The translations under genes and the position numbers were made by a program. The notes under the pieces were generated by a model. That model saw nothing but the letters and a program-made list of their open reading frames with translations, did not search any database and had not been told where the DNA came from. This document shows, one piece after another, positions 8,563 to 18,891 of a stretch of 64,000 bases of DNA. Source of the stretch: Ancylobacter sonchi (lineage in GTDB: Bacteria > Pseudomonadota > Alphaproteobacteria > Rhizobiales > Xanthobacteraceae). Numbering within the stretch: position 1 is the first letter of the stretch; every line of letters starts with the position of its first letter. Location: positions 310,001-374,000 of the forward strand of contig NZ_JAHBGF010000028.1 of assembly GCF_018390695.1 (NCBI RefSeq), read 5' to 3'.

Positions 8563-11127
8563 CTATTGAAACTGCTCGGTAATCAGGAGCGGCCATGCCG
8601 TCGACAGGGTCAGGTGCGCCGAGCCGGTCGCGAGGCGCTCGCCCCCCATGCCATGCCAGTCGCGGTCGAAAATCTCGTTCATGTCGAGCACGACGCTGTC
8701 GGGCATCGGCGCATGCCAGGGAATGCGCGTGGGCACCACGACGCGGAGGCGGCGGTTCGCGTGCCGGCGTTCGAAACCGAACCAGCGCCAGGGCGAAGGG
8801 CTGATGTCCAGCGGCCGGTAGTCGCCATGAGTGAGGCCGTCATGCCGGCGGCGCAGGGCAAGAAGCGTACGCACAAGGTTGAAATACTCGCCGTCGCCCG
8901 GCGCCACGCTGTCCAGCCCGTCGAGGGCGGCGAGGCGGGCGAGCCAGTCGACAGGGCGGCGATTGTCGGGGTCGACCAGCGAGAGATCGGGGAACTCGGT
9001 ACCCTGATAGAGGTCGGGCGTACCGGGAAGGCTGTGCTGGAGCACCAGTTGCGCGAGGCCGACGATCCGTGCCGCCGGCGCCAACTCGGCCAGGAAACGC
9101 TCCAAATCGTTTCTAAAATCAGCAGCTTGCGGCGCTTCGATGAGCTGCGTGGCGAAGGCGAGGCCGGCCTGCTCATAGGCCTCGTCCGGCTGTTCCCACG
9201 AGGTGTGGCGCTTGGCCTCGCGCAGAGCCTTGGTGAGGTAGGTCCTCATGCGCTCGGCGCTGATCGGCCAGGTAGAGACGAGGGTTTGCAGGATGAAATG
9301 CCGATCGAGGGCGTCCGGCGCGGCATCGGCCGGGAAAAGGCGGTCCGTTACCGGCGCCGCCTGCGCGAGGAAGTCCAGCCAGCGCTGCGGCGCGTGGCCG
9401 AGCGCGGCGAGGCGGGCGCGGGTTCCGGGACCGCGCTTGGTGTCATGGGTGGCGAGAGGGATGAGATCGCACGCGCCGTTCGCGGCACGTTGTCGAGATA
9501 TTTCATGCAGTTCGTTGCATTCCCTCGCAACATGCTCGAAGCTGCTGCCGACCTCGTTGACGGCGAGCAGCACCGGATAGCGGTACAGCTCGGTATCCTC
9601 GAAGCCCTTGGCCAGCACGGGCCCGCTAAGCTGCTGGAAACGCCCGCGAAATTCGAGGTCGCTCGGGTGCTGCGGGGCTTTGAGCCGCTCAATCAGCAGG
9701 CGGCCGGCGGCGCTGGTGAGCGGATCCTCGACCGCGTCCATGCGGGTGCGGATGGCATCCCAGATCGCCTGGTCGCTGGGGTCGTGCGCGTCGGGGGTTG
9801 CGTAGGAACGATAGACCGGGCAATGGGTTAGCAGGGCGATCACCGCCTGACGGATCGACGCCTCGGTGAGGTCGCCGGCCTTGATGTCGGCGTCGAGGCC
9901 TTCGCGGGCGAGGCCGGCGAGACGCTCGACCTCGGTGGCGAGGCTGGTTTCCAGCACCCGGCGCTTGGCGGCGGCGAGCCGCTCAGTGGGTGTCCCGGTG
10001 ATCAGATGGCGGGCGCGGAGATCGGCCTCCAGTGTGTCGTAACCCTGCGGGTCTATGAACAAGCCATTGATGTCGTTCAGTCTTTCATATCCGGTCGTGC
10101 CGTCGACCGGCCAGGGACGCAGCGCTTCGCCCGGCTCGAGGATCTTCTCAAGGAAGATCGGAATACCGGCACCCACCGCCTGCCGGAGCCTCTCGCAATA
10201 GCCGGCCGGGTCCAGCAGGCCGTCGACATGGTCGATGCGCAGGCCGTGGACGAGCCCGCGCCTGATCAGATCGAGCGGCAGCCGGTGCACCAGCTCGAAC
10301 GCCTGGGGATCCTCGATACGCACGCCGGCGAGATCGGTAATATTGAAGAATCTCCGATAGTTAAGGTCATGCGCGGCGGTACGCCACCAGGCGAGGCGCC
10401 AATGCTGGTCCTCCAGTATCGCCGGCAGGTCGGCTTTCGCGAGCACGGTGTCGAGGGCGGCACGCTCGGCGGTATCGAGGGACCGCAATGCCTCGTGCGC
10501 CGTGTGCAGTGAGGTGGACGATGCGGCCGATGACGCGCGAAAGGCCGACGCCATCTCGGCCCAGCCGGGGCGCAGGCCGGCGGCAGCATCCAGGAGGTCG
10601 GCGACGCTCTCCGGCCGCAGCGGGAAAACATGGTCGGCATAGGCGCCGACGAGGCGGCCGGTCTGATACTCCGCGCGCAGCGACAGGGCACCGGCGGCAA
10701 GGGTGGCGGCGAGCGGCTCGCCGAGCACCGGCAGCAGCAGGCGGCCCGATTGCCAGTCGACATCGAACAGCCGGGCGGCGAGCGCCCGCGGCCCCAGCTC
10801 CAGCATCTCCATCCAGAACGGGTTGTGGCTGGAGGCGGCCATGTGGTTGGGCACGATATCGAGCAGCACCCCCATGCCATGGGCGGCGAGCGCGCGGGCG
10901 AGGCGCTCGAACCCCTCGGCGCCACCGAGCTCGGGATTGATGCGGGTCGGGTCGGCGACGTCGTAGCCATGCGTCGACCCGGGCACCGCCACGGTGATCG
11001 GCGAGGCATAGAGATGGCTGATGCCGAGCCGGGCGAAATAGGGCACCAGCGCCTCGGCATCGGCGAAGGTGAAGGCGCGATGGAATTGTAGCCGGTAGGT
11101 GGCACGCAAAGCGGGCGGCTTGATCAT
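8563..11127 (-). CDS. treY: Malto-oligosyltrehalose synthase
   Basis: This GH13 enzyme of 854 residues turns the reducing-end alpha-1,4 linkage of maltodextrins into an alpha,alpha-1,1 trehalose end, in the cytoplasm. The sequence starts ATYRLQFHRAFTF, the TreY N-terminal hallmark. It also has YASPITVAVPGSTHGYDV (40-57), DIVPNHMA (90-97), the nucleophile region GLRIDHVDGL (Asp299) and the acid/base region FLEKIL (Glu327). The THDTKR motif is followed by GPGTRAR, slightly off the common SEDVRAR. It lies ten bases after treZ in a glgX-treZ-treY operon. The product ends are cut by TreZ to free trehalose. Confidence 0.93.
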   Translation of the reverse strand: MIKPPALRATYRLQFHRAFTFADAEALVPYFARLGISHLYASPITVAVPGSTHGYDVADPTRINPELGGAEGFERLARALAAHGMGVLLDIVPNHMAASSHNPFWMEMLELGPRALAARLFDVDWQSGRLLLPVLGEPLAATLAAGALSLRAEYQTGRLVGAYADHVFPLRPESVADLLDAAAGLRPGWAEMASAFRASSAASSTSLHTAHEALRSLDTAERAALDTVLAKADLPAILEDQHWRLAWWRTAAHDLNYRRFFNITDLAGVRIEDPQAFELVHRLPLDLIRRGLVHGLRIDHVDGLLDPAGYCERLRQAVGAGIPIFLEKILEPGEALRPWPVDGTTGYERLNDINGLFIDPQGYDTLEADLRARHLITGTPTERLAAAKRRVLETSLATEVERLAGLAREGLDADIKAGDLTEASIRQAVIALLTHCPVYRSYATPDAHDPSDQAIWDAIRTRMDAVEDPLTSAAGRLLIERLKAPQHPSDLEFRGRFQQLSGPVLAKGFEDTELYRYPVLLAVNEVGSSFEHVARECNELHEISRQRAANGACDLIPLATHDTKRGPGTRARLAALGHAPQRWLDFLAQAAPVTDRLFPADAAPDALDRHFILQTLVSTWPISAERMRTYLTKALREAKRHTSWEQPDEAYEQAGLAFATQLIEAPQAADFRNDLERFLAELAPAARIVGLAQLVLQHSLPGTPDLYQGTEFPDLSLVDPDNRRPVDWLARLAALDGLDSVAPGDGEYFNLVRTLLALRRRHDGLTHGDYRPLDISPSPWRWFGFERRHANRRLRVVVPTRIPWHAPMPDSVVLDMNEIFDRDWHGMGGERLATGSAHLTLSTAWPLLITEQFQ

Positions 11128-11137
11128 CCGGGCCTCC

Positions 11138-12916
11138 TCATGCGGGCAGGTGCCAGACGGCGGCGGAGAACGGGGCCAGGGCGAATCCCTCCGTCTCCGC
11201 CACGACTTCGCCGACGCTGGCGAGCGGGGCGGCGCCGGCTTCCACCGGGCGGGGCAGCCGGGCGGGCGCCGGACCGGGATTGAGCGCCATCACCAGAATG
11301 CCGGCGGCAAAGCGCCAGCGCACCGTGACGGCCGCGTCTGCGTGCTGGCTGTCAGCGCCCCGCCAGCCGCTGGCCGTGAGCGGCCATATGTGCTGGCGGC
11401 GCAGCTCCGCGAGAATTCGGAAGGCGGCGAGCGCGTCACGGGCCGGAGCGGCGGCGAAAGCCTCGGGTGCCAGCACGGCGGCGCGGAAGGTGGCCTCGTC
11501 GAGCGGATCGGGAAACGCGCCCTCGTCATGATCGGCGAAGAAGGCGGCGAACTCGGCGCGCCGGCCGTCGCGCACTGCCTGGGCGAGATCGCCCTCGAAA
11601 TCGCAGAAGAACGGGAAGGGCGTCGGCAGCAGCGCCTCCTCGCCCATGAACAGCAGCGGGATCTGCGGCGAGAGCATCAGCACGAAGCGCAGAAAGGCGA
11701 GACGTTCCGGCTCCAGCGTCCCGGCGAGGCGGTCGCCCTGCGGTCGGTTGCCGATATGGTCGTGGTTCTGCACGAAGGCGACGAAGGCATCCGGCGGCAG
11801 GCTAGCGCTGGGGGTACCGCGCGCGTGCCCGCCGGCGTCGGGATAAGGCTCGCCCTGGAAGACGAAGCCCTCCGCCAGCGCGCGGGCGGCGCCGATAACG
11901 GGATCGCCGGCATAGGGGGCGTAGTAGCCGCCATGCTCGCCGCTCGCCAGCACATGGAAGACGTGGTGCCAGTCGTCGTTCCATTGGGCGGTGAACAGCG
12001 CGTCGTCGCGTGTCATCCAGCCTGAGACGTTGTCGTGGTTCTCCAACACGAGCCAGGCATCCGGGCGCACCGCACGGCAGGCGCCGGCGATCTCGCGCAG
12101 GAAGGTTTCCGCGCCCTTGGTCGCCAGCGCGTGCACGGCGTCGAAGCGCAGCCCGTCAAAGCCGAAATCGCTGAGCCAATAGGCGGCGTTCTCGGCGAAG
12201 AAGGCGCGCACCGTCCCGTTTTCGAGATCGATGGCCGCACCCCATGGGGTGGGCACGTCCTCGCGAAAGAAGGACTTCGCATAGGCTGGCAGGTAATTCC
12301 CGCTCGGGCCGAAATGGTTGTAGACGACGTCCAGCATGATGCCGAGGCCACGCGCATGGGCGGCGTCGACCAGCGCGCGCAGATCGTCCGGGGTGCCATA
12401 GGCCCGGTCGGGCGCGTAGATGAGCACGCCGTCATAGCCCCAGTTGCGGGCGCCGGGGAAATCGGCGACCGGCATCAGCTCGATCACGGTGAAGCCGGCG
12501 TCGCGGTAATGGTCGAGCCGGTCGATCAGCGCCCGGAACGTGCCGGCAGGCGTGGCGGTGCCGACATGGATTTCGGCGATGATCGCCTCGTGCCATGGGC
12601 GGATGGCGTTGCCGAGTTGGGGCTCGGGCGGTGCGGTGAGCACGCTCCAGCCGTCGGGGTCATCATCCTGTATCCGCGATGCCGGGTCCGGCACCGCCAG
12701 CCCGTCGGCACGGAAGCGGTAGCGCCGGCCGGGCGCGAGGCCGGCGACCTCGACGGCGAAGAAGCCTTCCGCATCGCGCTGCATCGGCAGCGGGATCATG
12801 CCCTCGACCAGCAACTCGACCCGGCGGGCATCGGGGGCATAGAGGCGGAAGACCGCGTCGCGCCCGTCGAGGAGCGGGCCGAAGCGGCGGGCGGGGCGGG
12901 CGAGGGCGTCGTTCAT
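11138..12916 (-). CDS. treZ: Malto-oligosyltrehalose trehalohydrolase
   Basis: This GH13 hydrolase of 592 residues releases trehalose from the maltooligosyl-trehalose made by TreY. An N-terminal beta-sandwich domain (about 1-100) precedes the barrel. Visible catalytic regions are DVVYNHFGPSGNY (196-208), GLRFDAVHAL with the nucleophile Asp259, LVLENHDN with the acid Glu292, and VQNHDHIGN downstream. I chose the ATG at 12916, which overlaps the glgX stop (ATGA). A longer open frame to 13138 lies inside glgX and encodes an arginine-rich shadow leader. Confidence 0.93.
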   Translation of the reverse strand: MNDALARPARRFGPLLDGRDAVFRLYAPDARRVELLVEGMIPLPMQRDAEGFFAVEVAGLAPGRRYRFRADGLAVPDPASRIQDDDPDGWSVLTAPPEPQLGNAIRPWHEAIIAEIHVGTATPAGTFRALIDRLDHYRDAGFTVIELMPVADFPGARNWGYDGVLIYAPDRAYGTPDDLRALVDAAHARGLGIMLDVVYNHFGPSGNYLPAYAKSFFREDVPTPWGAAIDLENGTVRAFFAENAAYWLSDFGFDGLRFDAVHALATKGAETFLREIAGACRAVRPDAWLVLENHDNVSGWMTRDDALFTAQWNDDWHHVFHVLASGEHGGYYAPYAGDPVIGAARALAEGFVFQGEPYPDAGGHARGTPSASLPPDAFVAFVQNHDHIGNRPQGDRLAGTLEPERLAFLRFVLMLSPQIPLLFMGEEALLPTPFPFFCDFEGDLAQAVRDGRRAEFAAFFADHDEGAFPDPLDEATFRAAVLAPEAFAAAPARDALAAFRILAELRRQHIWPLTASGWRGADSQHADAAVTVRWRFAAGILVMALNPGPAPARLPRPVEAGAAPLASVGEVVAETEGFALAPFSAAVWHLPA

Positions 12917-14988
12917 GCCCGCCATTCCCACACGAGGAGGGTGCGCGCGGGCAGGGTGAAGGTGGCGCCGCCGCCGAGCTTGGCGCCCTCCAGATCGTCG
13001 CCGGTGGCGAGGATGGCCTCCCAGCTGCCGGACTGCACCGGCGGGGCGATGAAGTCGACGTCGACATGCGAGGCGTTGAGCATGATCAGCAGCGAGGCTT
13101 CGTCGGGCAGTGCCGGGGCGAGGCGCACGGTGAGGCATTTGGAATTGGGGTCGTCCCAGTTCTCCTCGCTCATGCGCTCGCCGGAGGTATTGAACCAGGC
13201 GACGTCCGGCTGGCCCATCTCGTTGCGCGCGCCGGTGAGGAATTCCGGGCGCGACAGCGAGGAGTGCCGCTTCCTCAGTTCAGCGAGGCGGGCGACGAAC
13301 TCCGGCAGCTCCGGGTCCTCGTCCGACCAGTCGACCCAGCCGATCTCGTTGTCCTGGCAATAGGCGTTGTTGTTGCCGCCCTGCGAGTTGGAGCGCTCGT
13401 CGCCGGCGAGCAGCATCGGCACGCCCTGCGACAGGAACAGCGTGGCGATGAGGTTGCGCTTCTGCCGGCGGCGCAGCGCGTTGATGGCGGCGTCGTCGGT
13501 CTCGCCCTCGGTGCCGCAGTTCCAGCTCTTGTTGTCGTCGTGGCCGTCGCGATTGTCCTCGCCATTGGCCTCGTTGTGCTTGTCGTTGTAGGTGACCAGG
13601 TCGTGCAGGGTGAAGCCGTCATGGGCGGTGAGGAAGTTCACGCTCGACCATGGCCGGCGGCGGCCTTCCGAGAAGATGTCCTGCGAGGCGGCGAAGCGGG
13701 TGGCGAAGCTCGGCAGCACGCCTTCCGAGCCGCACCAGAACTCGCGCACCTTGTCGCGGTAGTCGCCGTTCCACTCCGAGAAGCCGGGCGGGAAGGCGCC
13801 GAGCTGGTAGCCGCCGGGGCCGATGTCCCATGGCTCGGCGATCAGCTTGAGACCGCCGAGGGTGGGATCCTGGAGGATGGCGTGGAAGAAGGCGTGGCCG
13901 GGATCGAAGCCGGTGGGGCGGCGCCCCAGCGTGGTGGCGAGGTCGAAGCGGAAGCCGTCAATGCCATAGACCGACGCCCACATGCGCAGACTGTCGAGCA
14001 CCATTTGCAGCACGCGCGGGTGATCGGTGTTCACCGCGTTGCCGCAGCCGGTCATGTCGTCATAGTAGCGGCCATTGCCGGGCAGCAGCCGGTAATAGGA
14101 CGCGTTGTCGATGCCCTTGAAGGACAGCGTCGGGCCGAGATGGTTGCCCTCGCAGGTGTGGTTGTAGACCACGTCGAGGATCACCTCGATGCCGGCCTGG
14201 TGCAGATGATCCACCGCCTCGCCGATGGCGTCGAGCCCGTCCTCGCCGAGATAGCGCGGCTCGGGGGCGAAGAAGGCGAGGGTGTTGTAGCCCCAGTAGT
14301 TGGACAGGCCGCCGTCGAGCAGATGGCGGTCCTGCGCGAAGGCGTGCACCGGCAGCAATTCCAGCGCGGTGACGCCGAGCTTGTGCAGGTGCTCGACGAA
14401 TTCCGGCTGGCCGAGCGCGGTGAAGGTGCCGCGGATCGCCTCCGGCACCAGCGGGTGGCGCATGGTGAGGCCGCGCACATGGCCCTCATAGATCACCGTC
14501 TTCGCCCAGGAAATGCGTGGATGCCGGGTGTCGGCGAGCGGCGTGCCGGCGACGACACGCGCCTTCGGCATGAAGGGGGCGCTGTCGCGCTCGTCCATGA
14601 TCAGGTCGGCATCGTCGCCGGCGCCGATGGTGTAGCCGTAGAGCGCGTCGTCCCACTCGATGGAGCCCACCAGCATGCGGGCATAGGGATCGAGCAGCAG
14701 CTTGTTCGGATTGAAACGGTGGCCGATCTCCGGCGCCCAGGGACCTTGGACGCGCCAGCCATAGACCTGGCCGCGGCCGACGCCGGGCAAATAGCAGTGC
14801 CAGACGCCATTGGTGCATTCGTGGAGGTCGATGCGCTCCTGCTCGGTCTCGCCGTAACGATCGAACAGGCAGAGGGTGACGCCGGTGGCGTTGTCGGAGA
14901 ACAGCGCGAAGTTGGTTCCCTGGCCGTCGACCGTCACACCAAGGGGGAAGGCCGAGCCGGGAAGGATCTTTCGCATCAGGGGGATCAC
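12913..14988 (-). CDS. glgX: Glycogen debranching enzyme GlgX (isoamylase type)
   Basis: This GH13 debranching enzyme of 691 residues hydrolyses alpha-1,6 branches of limit glycogen and gives the maltodextrins that TreY/TreZ turn into trehalose. The N-terminal carbohydrate-binding module spans about residues 10-130. The barrel shows [19 protein letters not shown] (272-290), [12 protein letters not shown] (nucleophile Asp349), [15 protein letters not shown] (acid Glu385) and [20 protein letters not shown]. The reading frame opens with GTG at 14988, and an ATG at 14976 (MRKILPG) is an equally plausible start; neither has a strong Shine-Dalgarno sequence. It is the first gene of the glgX-treZ-treY operon, 69 bases after opgH. 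Confidence 0.92.
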   Translation of the reverse strand: MIPLMRKILPGSAFPLGVTVDGQGTNFALFSDNATGVTLCLFDRYGETEQERIDLHECTNGVWHCYLPGVGRGQVYGWRVQGPWAPEIGHRFNPNKLLLDPYARMLVGSIEWDDALYGYTIGAGDDADLIMDERDSAPFMPKARVVAGTPLADTRHPRISWAKTVIYEGHVRGLTMRHPLVPEAIRGTFTALGQPEFVEHLHKLGVTALELLPVHAFAQDRHLLDGGLSNYWGYNTLAFFAPEPRYLGEDGLDAIGEAVDHLHQAGIEVILDVVYNHTCEGNHLGPTLSFKGIDNASYYRLLPGNGRYYDDMTGCGNAVNTDHPRVLQMVLDSLRMWASVYGIDGFRFDLATTLGRRPTGFDPGHAFFHAILQDPTLGGLKLIAEPWDIGPGGYQLGAFPPGFSEWNGDYRDKVREFWCGSEGVLPSFATRFAASQDIFSEGRRRPWSSVNFLTAHDGFTLHDLVTYNDKHNEANGEDNRDGHDDNKSWNCGTEGETDDAAINALRRRQKRNLIATLFLSQGVPMLLAGDERSNSQGGNNNAYCQDNEIGWVDWSDEDPELPEFVARLAELRKRHSSLSRPEFLTGARNEMGQPDVAWFNTSGERMSEENWDDPNSKCLTVRLAPALPDEASLLIMLNASHVDVDFIAPPVQSGSWEAILATGDDLEGAKLGGGATFTLPARTLLVWEWRA

Positions 14989-15012
14989 CGTCGCTGGGGA
15001 GGGACGCGGGTC

Positions 15013-15036
15013 AACGGCGGGGGACCCCCGGCCGTT
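15013..15036 (-). terminator. Terminator-like inverted repeat between opgH and glgX
   Basis: AACGGC at 15013-15018 and GCCGTT at 15031-15036 pair perfectly, and a GGGGG/CCCCC pair sits inside with one bulged base. The hairpin follows the opgH stop by 20 bases. No T tract follows on the minus strand, so it may only attenuate transcription into glgX. Confidence 0.35.
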
Positions 15037-15056
15037 CCTTGACGGGACAACGATTT

Positions 15057-17246
15057 TTACCGTGCCGGGCCGGTGGCGGCCGGCGCTTCCGCCGCGAGGG
15101 CGAGCAGGCGGTCGAGCGCCTGACGGTCGCCGAGGGCGGCGGCCTTCTCGCGCGCGGTGAGCCGGCCGAGCGCGGCGGCAAGATCAGAGGCGTCGTCGAG
15201 CTTGGCGCGGGCGACGAGGCGCTCGGGCGCGTAGTCGCCGGGTCGCCGCTCGCCCTCGTCCGGCAGCATGGCGCGATGCGCGGCGAGCAGGACGGGATCG
15301 GCGGCGAGGCGGCTCGCCGCTTCGTCCGGCGGCGCGTCGCTGCCGATCTCGCGGGCGAGCGCCTTGGCGCGGGTGAGCACGGCGGGCGGGGCGCTCTCCT
15401 CCGGCGTCCTCAGAACGCCAGCGAGCAGCGGGCGGGCGGCGCCGGTCCACAGCACCAGCGGCACGGCGAGCAGGAGGCCGAGCACCACGGGGCTCATCCA
15501 GAAGAACAGCGGCAGCGAGATGGCGATGGCGGCGCCGGCCAGCATCAGGCCGAACAGCGTGTGCGGCAGGAAGTGGACGAGCGTTTCGCGGGTGCTCACG
15601 CTGCCATCGTCGCGGCGCTGCGGCTGCCAGCCGCCGTCGCGGCCGGCGAGGATGCTGACCACCGCCGCCGACTGCGCGAGCATGGTGACGGGGGCGAGCA
15701 GGCCGGCGATCAACGTCTCGGCCAGCAGGCCGAACAGGGCGCGGAACCCGCCGCCGAAGCTGCGCCGCAGCGACGGCCGGAACAGCATCAGCGCATAGGC
15801 GATCAGCTTGGGCACCAGCAGCACCCCCATGGTGCCGACGAACACCCAGGCGGCGCGGATCGGGTCCTGTGCCGGCCAGCTGGGAAACAGCGAGAATTCG
15901 GAGGGGAAGTAGTCCGGCGGCACGAAGCGCGCCTGCAGGGCGGTGAGCAGGCCGGCGAGCAGCATGACCAGCCACAGCGGCGCGGTGGCGTAGGAGCCGA
16001 TGCCGACCAGCATGTGCAGCCGGCTGAGCGGGTTGAGGCCGCGCGCGGTCAGCACGGCGGCGTGCTGGAGATTGCCCTGGCACCAGCGGCGGTCGCGCAC
16101 CGCGAGATCGGTGAGCGAGGGCGGGCCCTCCTCATAGGAGCCCTCCAGCCACGGCACCATGTGGACGCCCCAGCCGCCGCGCCGGATCAGCGCCGCCTCG
16201 ACGAAATCATGGCTGAGGATGTGGCCGCCGAACGGCTTGCGGCCGGTCAGATGCGGCAGGCCGGCGCATTGCGCGAAGGCGCGGGTACGGATGATGGCGT
16301 TGTGGCCCCAATAGTTGCTGTCCGGCCCGTGCCAGCCGGCGAGGCCATAGGCGATCAGCGGCCCGTAGAGCCGGCCGGCGAATTGCTGAAGCCGGGCGAA
16401 CAGCGAGCGGCCGCCGACGATGACCGGCAGCGTCTGGATGAGGCCCGCGCGGGGACTTTGCTCCATCGCGCCGGCGAGGCGGACGATGCAGTCGCCGGTC
16501 ATCACGCTGTCGGCGTCGAGCACCAGCATGTGGTCATAGGCTGCGCCGAAGCGCGTCACCCAATCGGCGATGTTGCCGGCCTTGCGGTCGGTGTTGCGCG
16601 GGCGGCGGCGGTAGAACAGGCGCCGCTCGCCGCCGGTGCGCTCGCGCAGGGCGAGGAAGGCGGCTTCCTCGGCGACCCAGATGTCGGCGTCGGTGGTGTC
16701 GCTTAGGATGAAGACGTCGAAGGCGTCGAGCGCGCCGGTGGCCTCCAGCGATTCATAGGTCGCCTGAAGGCCGGCGAAGATGCGGGCCGGCTCCTCGTTA
16801 TAGGTCGGCATCAGCAGGGCGGTGCGCGCCGTCAGCACCGGCAATGGCGCCGAGGTATCGATGCCGAGCCCGTCATCCGGGCGGGCGAGCATGGTGAGCG
16901 CGCCGCTCAGCGCATTGGTGAAGGAAAAGCCGATCCAGGCGAACAGCACCACGAACAGAGCGAGCACGACGCCTTCGAGCAGCGTCAGCCCGCCGACCTC
17001 CAGCACGCGGTACATCTCGCGGGCGGCGAAGACGGTGAGCACGCCGGCGCCGCCGATGACGAACAGCCGGCGGGTGAACAGCGCGGCAGCCCGGCGGCGC
17101 GGCAGCTTTTCGGTCCTGGGTGCGCTGCGCAGCGACTGCACGGGCATGGCGAGCGGCGCGTCCGGCGGCAAGGCCGGCGCTGGGGCGGGGGCGGGCGTCG
17201 CGCCGGCCACGCCGGCCCCCTGCCGGGGAAGCGTCACGCCGTCCAT
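15057..17246 (-). CDS. opgH: Glucans biosynthesis glucosyltransferase OpgH (MdoH)
   Basis: This inner-membrane family 2 glycosyltransferase of 729 residues makes the beta-glucan backbone of osmoregulated periplasmic glucans from UDP-glucose. Two membrane segments (about 60-78 and 88-110) come first. The catalytic domain follows with MPTYNEEP (146-153), the DAD metal motif in LVLDADSVM (244-246), SHDFVEAALIRRGGW (345-359) with the catalytic aspartate, and RRWCQGNLQH (386-395). Several further membrane segments lie between 410 and 620. The length is shorter than E. coli OpgH because the N terminus is reduced. The ATG at 17246 overlaps the opgG stop by 13 bases. A longer in-frame extension inside opgG is an arginine-rich shadow. 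Confidence 0.92.
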   Translation of the reverse strand: MDGVTLPRQGAGVAGATPAPAPAPALPPDAPLAMPVQSLRSAPRTEKLPRRRAAALFTRRLFVIGGAGVLTVFAAREMYRVLEVGGLTLLEGVVLALFVVLFAWIGFSFTNALSGALTMLARPDDGLGIDTSAPLPVLTARTALLMPTYNEEPARIFAGLQATYESLEATGALDAFDVFILSDTTDADIWVAEEAAFLALRERTGGERRLFYRRRPRNTDRKAGNIADWVTRFGAAYDHMLVLDADSVMTGDCIVRLAGAMEQSPRAGLIQTLPVIVGGRSLFARLQQFAGRLYGPLIAYGLAGWHGPDSNYWGHNAIIRTRAFAQCAGLPHLTGRKPFGGHILSHDFVEAALIRRGGWGVHMVPWLEGSYEEGPPSLTDLAVRDRRWCQGNLQHAAVLTARGLNPLSRLHMLVGIGSYATAPLWLVMLLAGLLTALQARFVPPDYFPSEFSLFPSWPAQDPIRAAWVFVGTMGVLLVPKLIAYALMLFRPSLRRSFGGGFRALFGLLAETLIAGLLAPVTMLAQSAAVVSILAGRDGGWQPQRRDDGSVSTRETLVHFLPHTLFGLMLAGAAIAISLPLFFWMSPVVLGLLLAVPLVLWTGAARPLLAGVLRTPEESAPPAVLTRAKALAREIGSDAPPDEAASRLAADPVLLAAHRAMLPDEGERRPGDYAPERLVARAKLDDASDLAAALGRLTAREKAAALGDRQALDRLLALAAEAPAATGPAR

Positions 17247-18766
17247 CGATAGACCCAGCTTTCGGCGAGGCGCTCGTCGCCGCGCAGCAGCTCGGCCCTG
17301 AGCTCGACCGCCTCGTTGCCGCCGGGCGCGAGGGCGAAGGAGAGGCGCCAGCCCTGGATCTCCGGGTTCTGCTGCACCACGATATCGGCCACCTCGCCCT
17401 TGTCTGCGGTGACGCGGGCCGACAGTCCCTCCGGCGACAGGTCCTTCAGCTTGTCGCCGACGAGGTCGAGCACGAACAGCCGGCGCTCGGCGGTGCCGCC
17501 GACGCGGGTGGCGCCGAAGCGGCCGAGATCGGACAGCTTCGGCCCGTCCCAGCCCCAGTGCAGGCGATAGGTGGAGGCGTATTCGCGGCCCTTGCGCAGC
17601 GGCTCGCGCGGGCGCCAGAAGGCGACGATGTTGTCGTGCACCTCCTCCGGCGTCGGTATCTCCACCAGCACCACCGAGCCGTCGCCCCAATCGCCGATCG
17701 ACTCGACCCAGACGCTGGGCCGGCGCTCATAGCGGGCTTCGAGGTCCTGATAGTCGAAGAAGGAGCGCTGGCGCTGCATCAGCCCGAAGCCGCGCAGATC
17801 CGAGACCGCGAAGGAGGAGATCTGCAGCCGCTGCGGGTTGCTGAGCGGGCGCCAGAGCTGCTCGCCCTTGCCGGTGGCGATCGACAGGCCGTCGGCGTCG
17901 CAGACCATCGGCCGGAAATCGTCGATGCCGGCGCGGTCATTGGGGCCGAACATGAACATGCTGGTGAGTGAGCCGATGCCGACCTGGTCGATGTCCTCAC
18001 GCGGATAGACGGTCATCTCCACCGTCATCAGCGTCGGGTCGCCGGGGCGAATGGTGAAGCGGTGCGCCGCCGCCCCGCTCGGGCTGTCCAGCAGCGCGTG
18101 CACGACGACGGAATCGGCGCCCGGACGCGGCTGCTCCAGCCAGAATTCGCGGAAGGCGGGAAATTCCTCGCCGCCGGAATCACCGGTCTTGATCGACAGG
18201 CCGCGCGCCGAGGTGCCGTAGGTCTGGCCCTTGCCGATGGCGCGGAAATAGCTGGCGCCCTGGAAGACCGCGACCTCGTCGAAATAGTCCGGCCGGTTGA
18301 TCGGGCTGTGCAGCCGGAAGCCGGAATAGCCGAGGTCGATCTTGGGATCGGGCGGCTTCAGCCCATGGTCGAAGCGGAACATCTCCGGGCTGTAGGGCAG
18401 CTTCTGCGCCTTGCCGTCGGTGACGATGGAGAGGTCGACGCGGTCGCGGAACAGGAAGCCGCGATGGAACAGCTGCGCCTCGAAGGGCGAGCCCTGGCCG
18501 CGCCACAGCGACCGGTCGGTGTTGAAGCGGATGTTGCGGTAGTCGTCATAGCTGAGCTTGTCGATTTCCTTCGGCAGGTCGCGATTGGGCGCCGCGAACG
18601 GCTTGGCCGCCAGCTCGCGCGCCAGCCGGCGCACCGTCTCCGCATCGAAGGGCGTCGCCTTGCCGCCGGTTTCCTGTGCCTCGGCCCGGGCGATCAAACT
18701 TCCCAGGAGCGGGGCCTGCGCCATGGCGGCGAAGCCCATTGCCAGCAGGATGTCCCGACGGTGCAT
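17234..18766 (-). CDS. opgG: Periplasmic glucan biosynthesis protein OpgG/OpgD (MdoG family)
   Basis: This 510-residue MdoG-family protein acts in the periplasm on the glucan chain made by OpgH (backbone structuring or branching). The N terminus MHRRDILLAMGFAAMAQ has a twin arginine followed by a hydrophobic stretch and ARAEAQ, so Tat export is likely. This makes OpgD an alternative name, as E. coli OpgD is Tat-exported and OpgG is not. Family regions visible are FDAETVRRLARELAAKPF (39-56), PINRPDYFDEVAVFQGASYFR and NDRAGIDDFRPMVCDADGL. The immunoglobulin-like C-terminal domain ends in SWVYRWTA. GAGGT stands 7 bases before the ATG. It is the first gene of the opgG-opgH pair. Confidence 0.88.
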   Translation of the reverse strand: MHRRDILLAMGFAAMAQAPLLGSLIARAEAQETGGKATPFDAETVRRLARELAAKPFAAPNRDLPKEIDKLSYDDYRNIRFNTDRSLWRGQGSPFEAQLFHRGFLFRDRVDLSIVTDGKAQKLPYSPEMFRFDHGLKPPDPKIDLGYSGFRLHSPINRPDYFDEVAVFQGASYFRAIGKGQTYGTSARGLSIKTGDSGGEEFPAFREFWLEQPRPGADSVVVHALLDSPSGAAAHRFTIRPGDPTLMTVEMTVYPREDIDQVGIGSLTSMFMFGPNDRAGIDDFRPMVCDADGLSIATGKGEQLWRPLSNPQRLQISSFAVSDLRGFGLMQRQRSFFDYQDLEARYERRPSVWVESIGDWGDGSVVLVEIPTPEEVHDNIVAFWRPREPLRKGREYASTYRLHWGWDGPKLSDLGRFGATRVGGTAERRLFVLDLVGDKLKDLSPEGLSARVTADKGEVADIVVQQNPEIQGWRLSFALAPGGNEAVELRAELLRGDERLAESWVYRWTA

Positions 18767-18891
18767 TCAGATACCTCGCTGTTGCCGGAGGACCCCGGCG
18801 CATCGGCGAGACAAGCGGCGAGGGGCATGCGGGGTTCCCCGAAAAATGCCGGGCCGGTCGGTATCGGGATGAAAAGGCAAGCGATTCCAGA

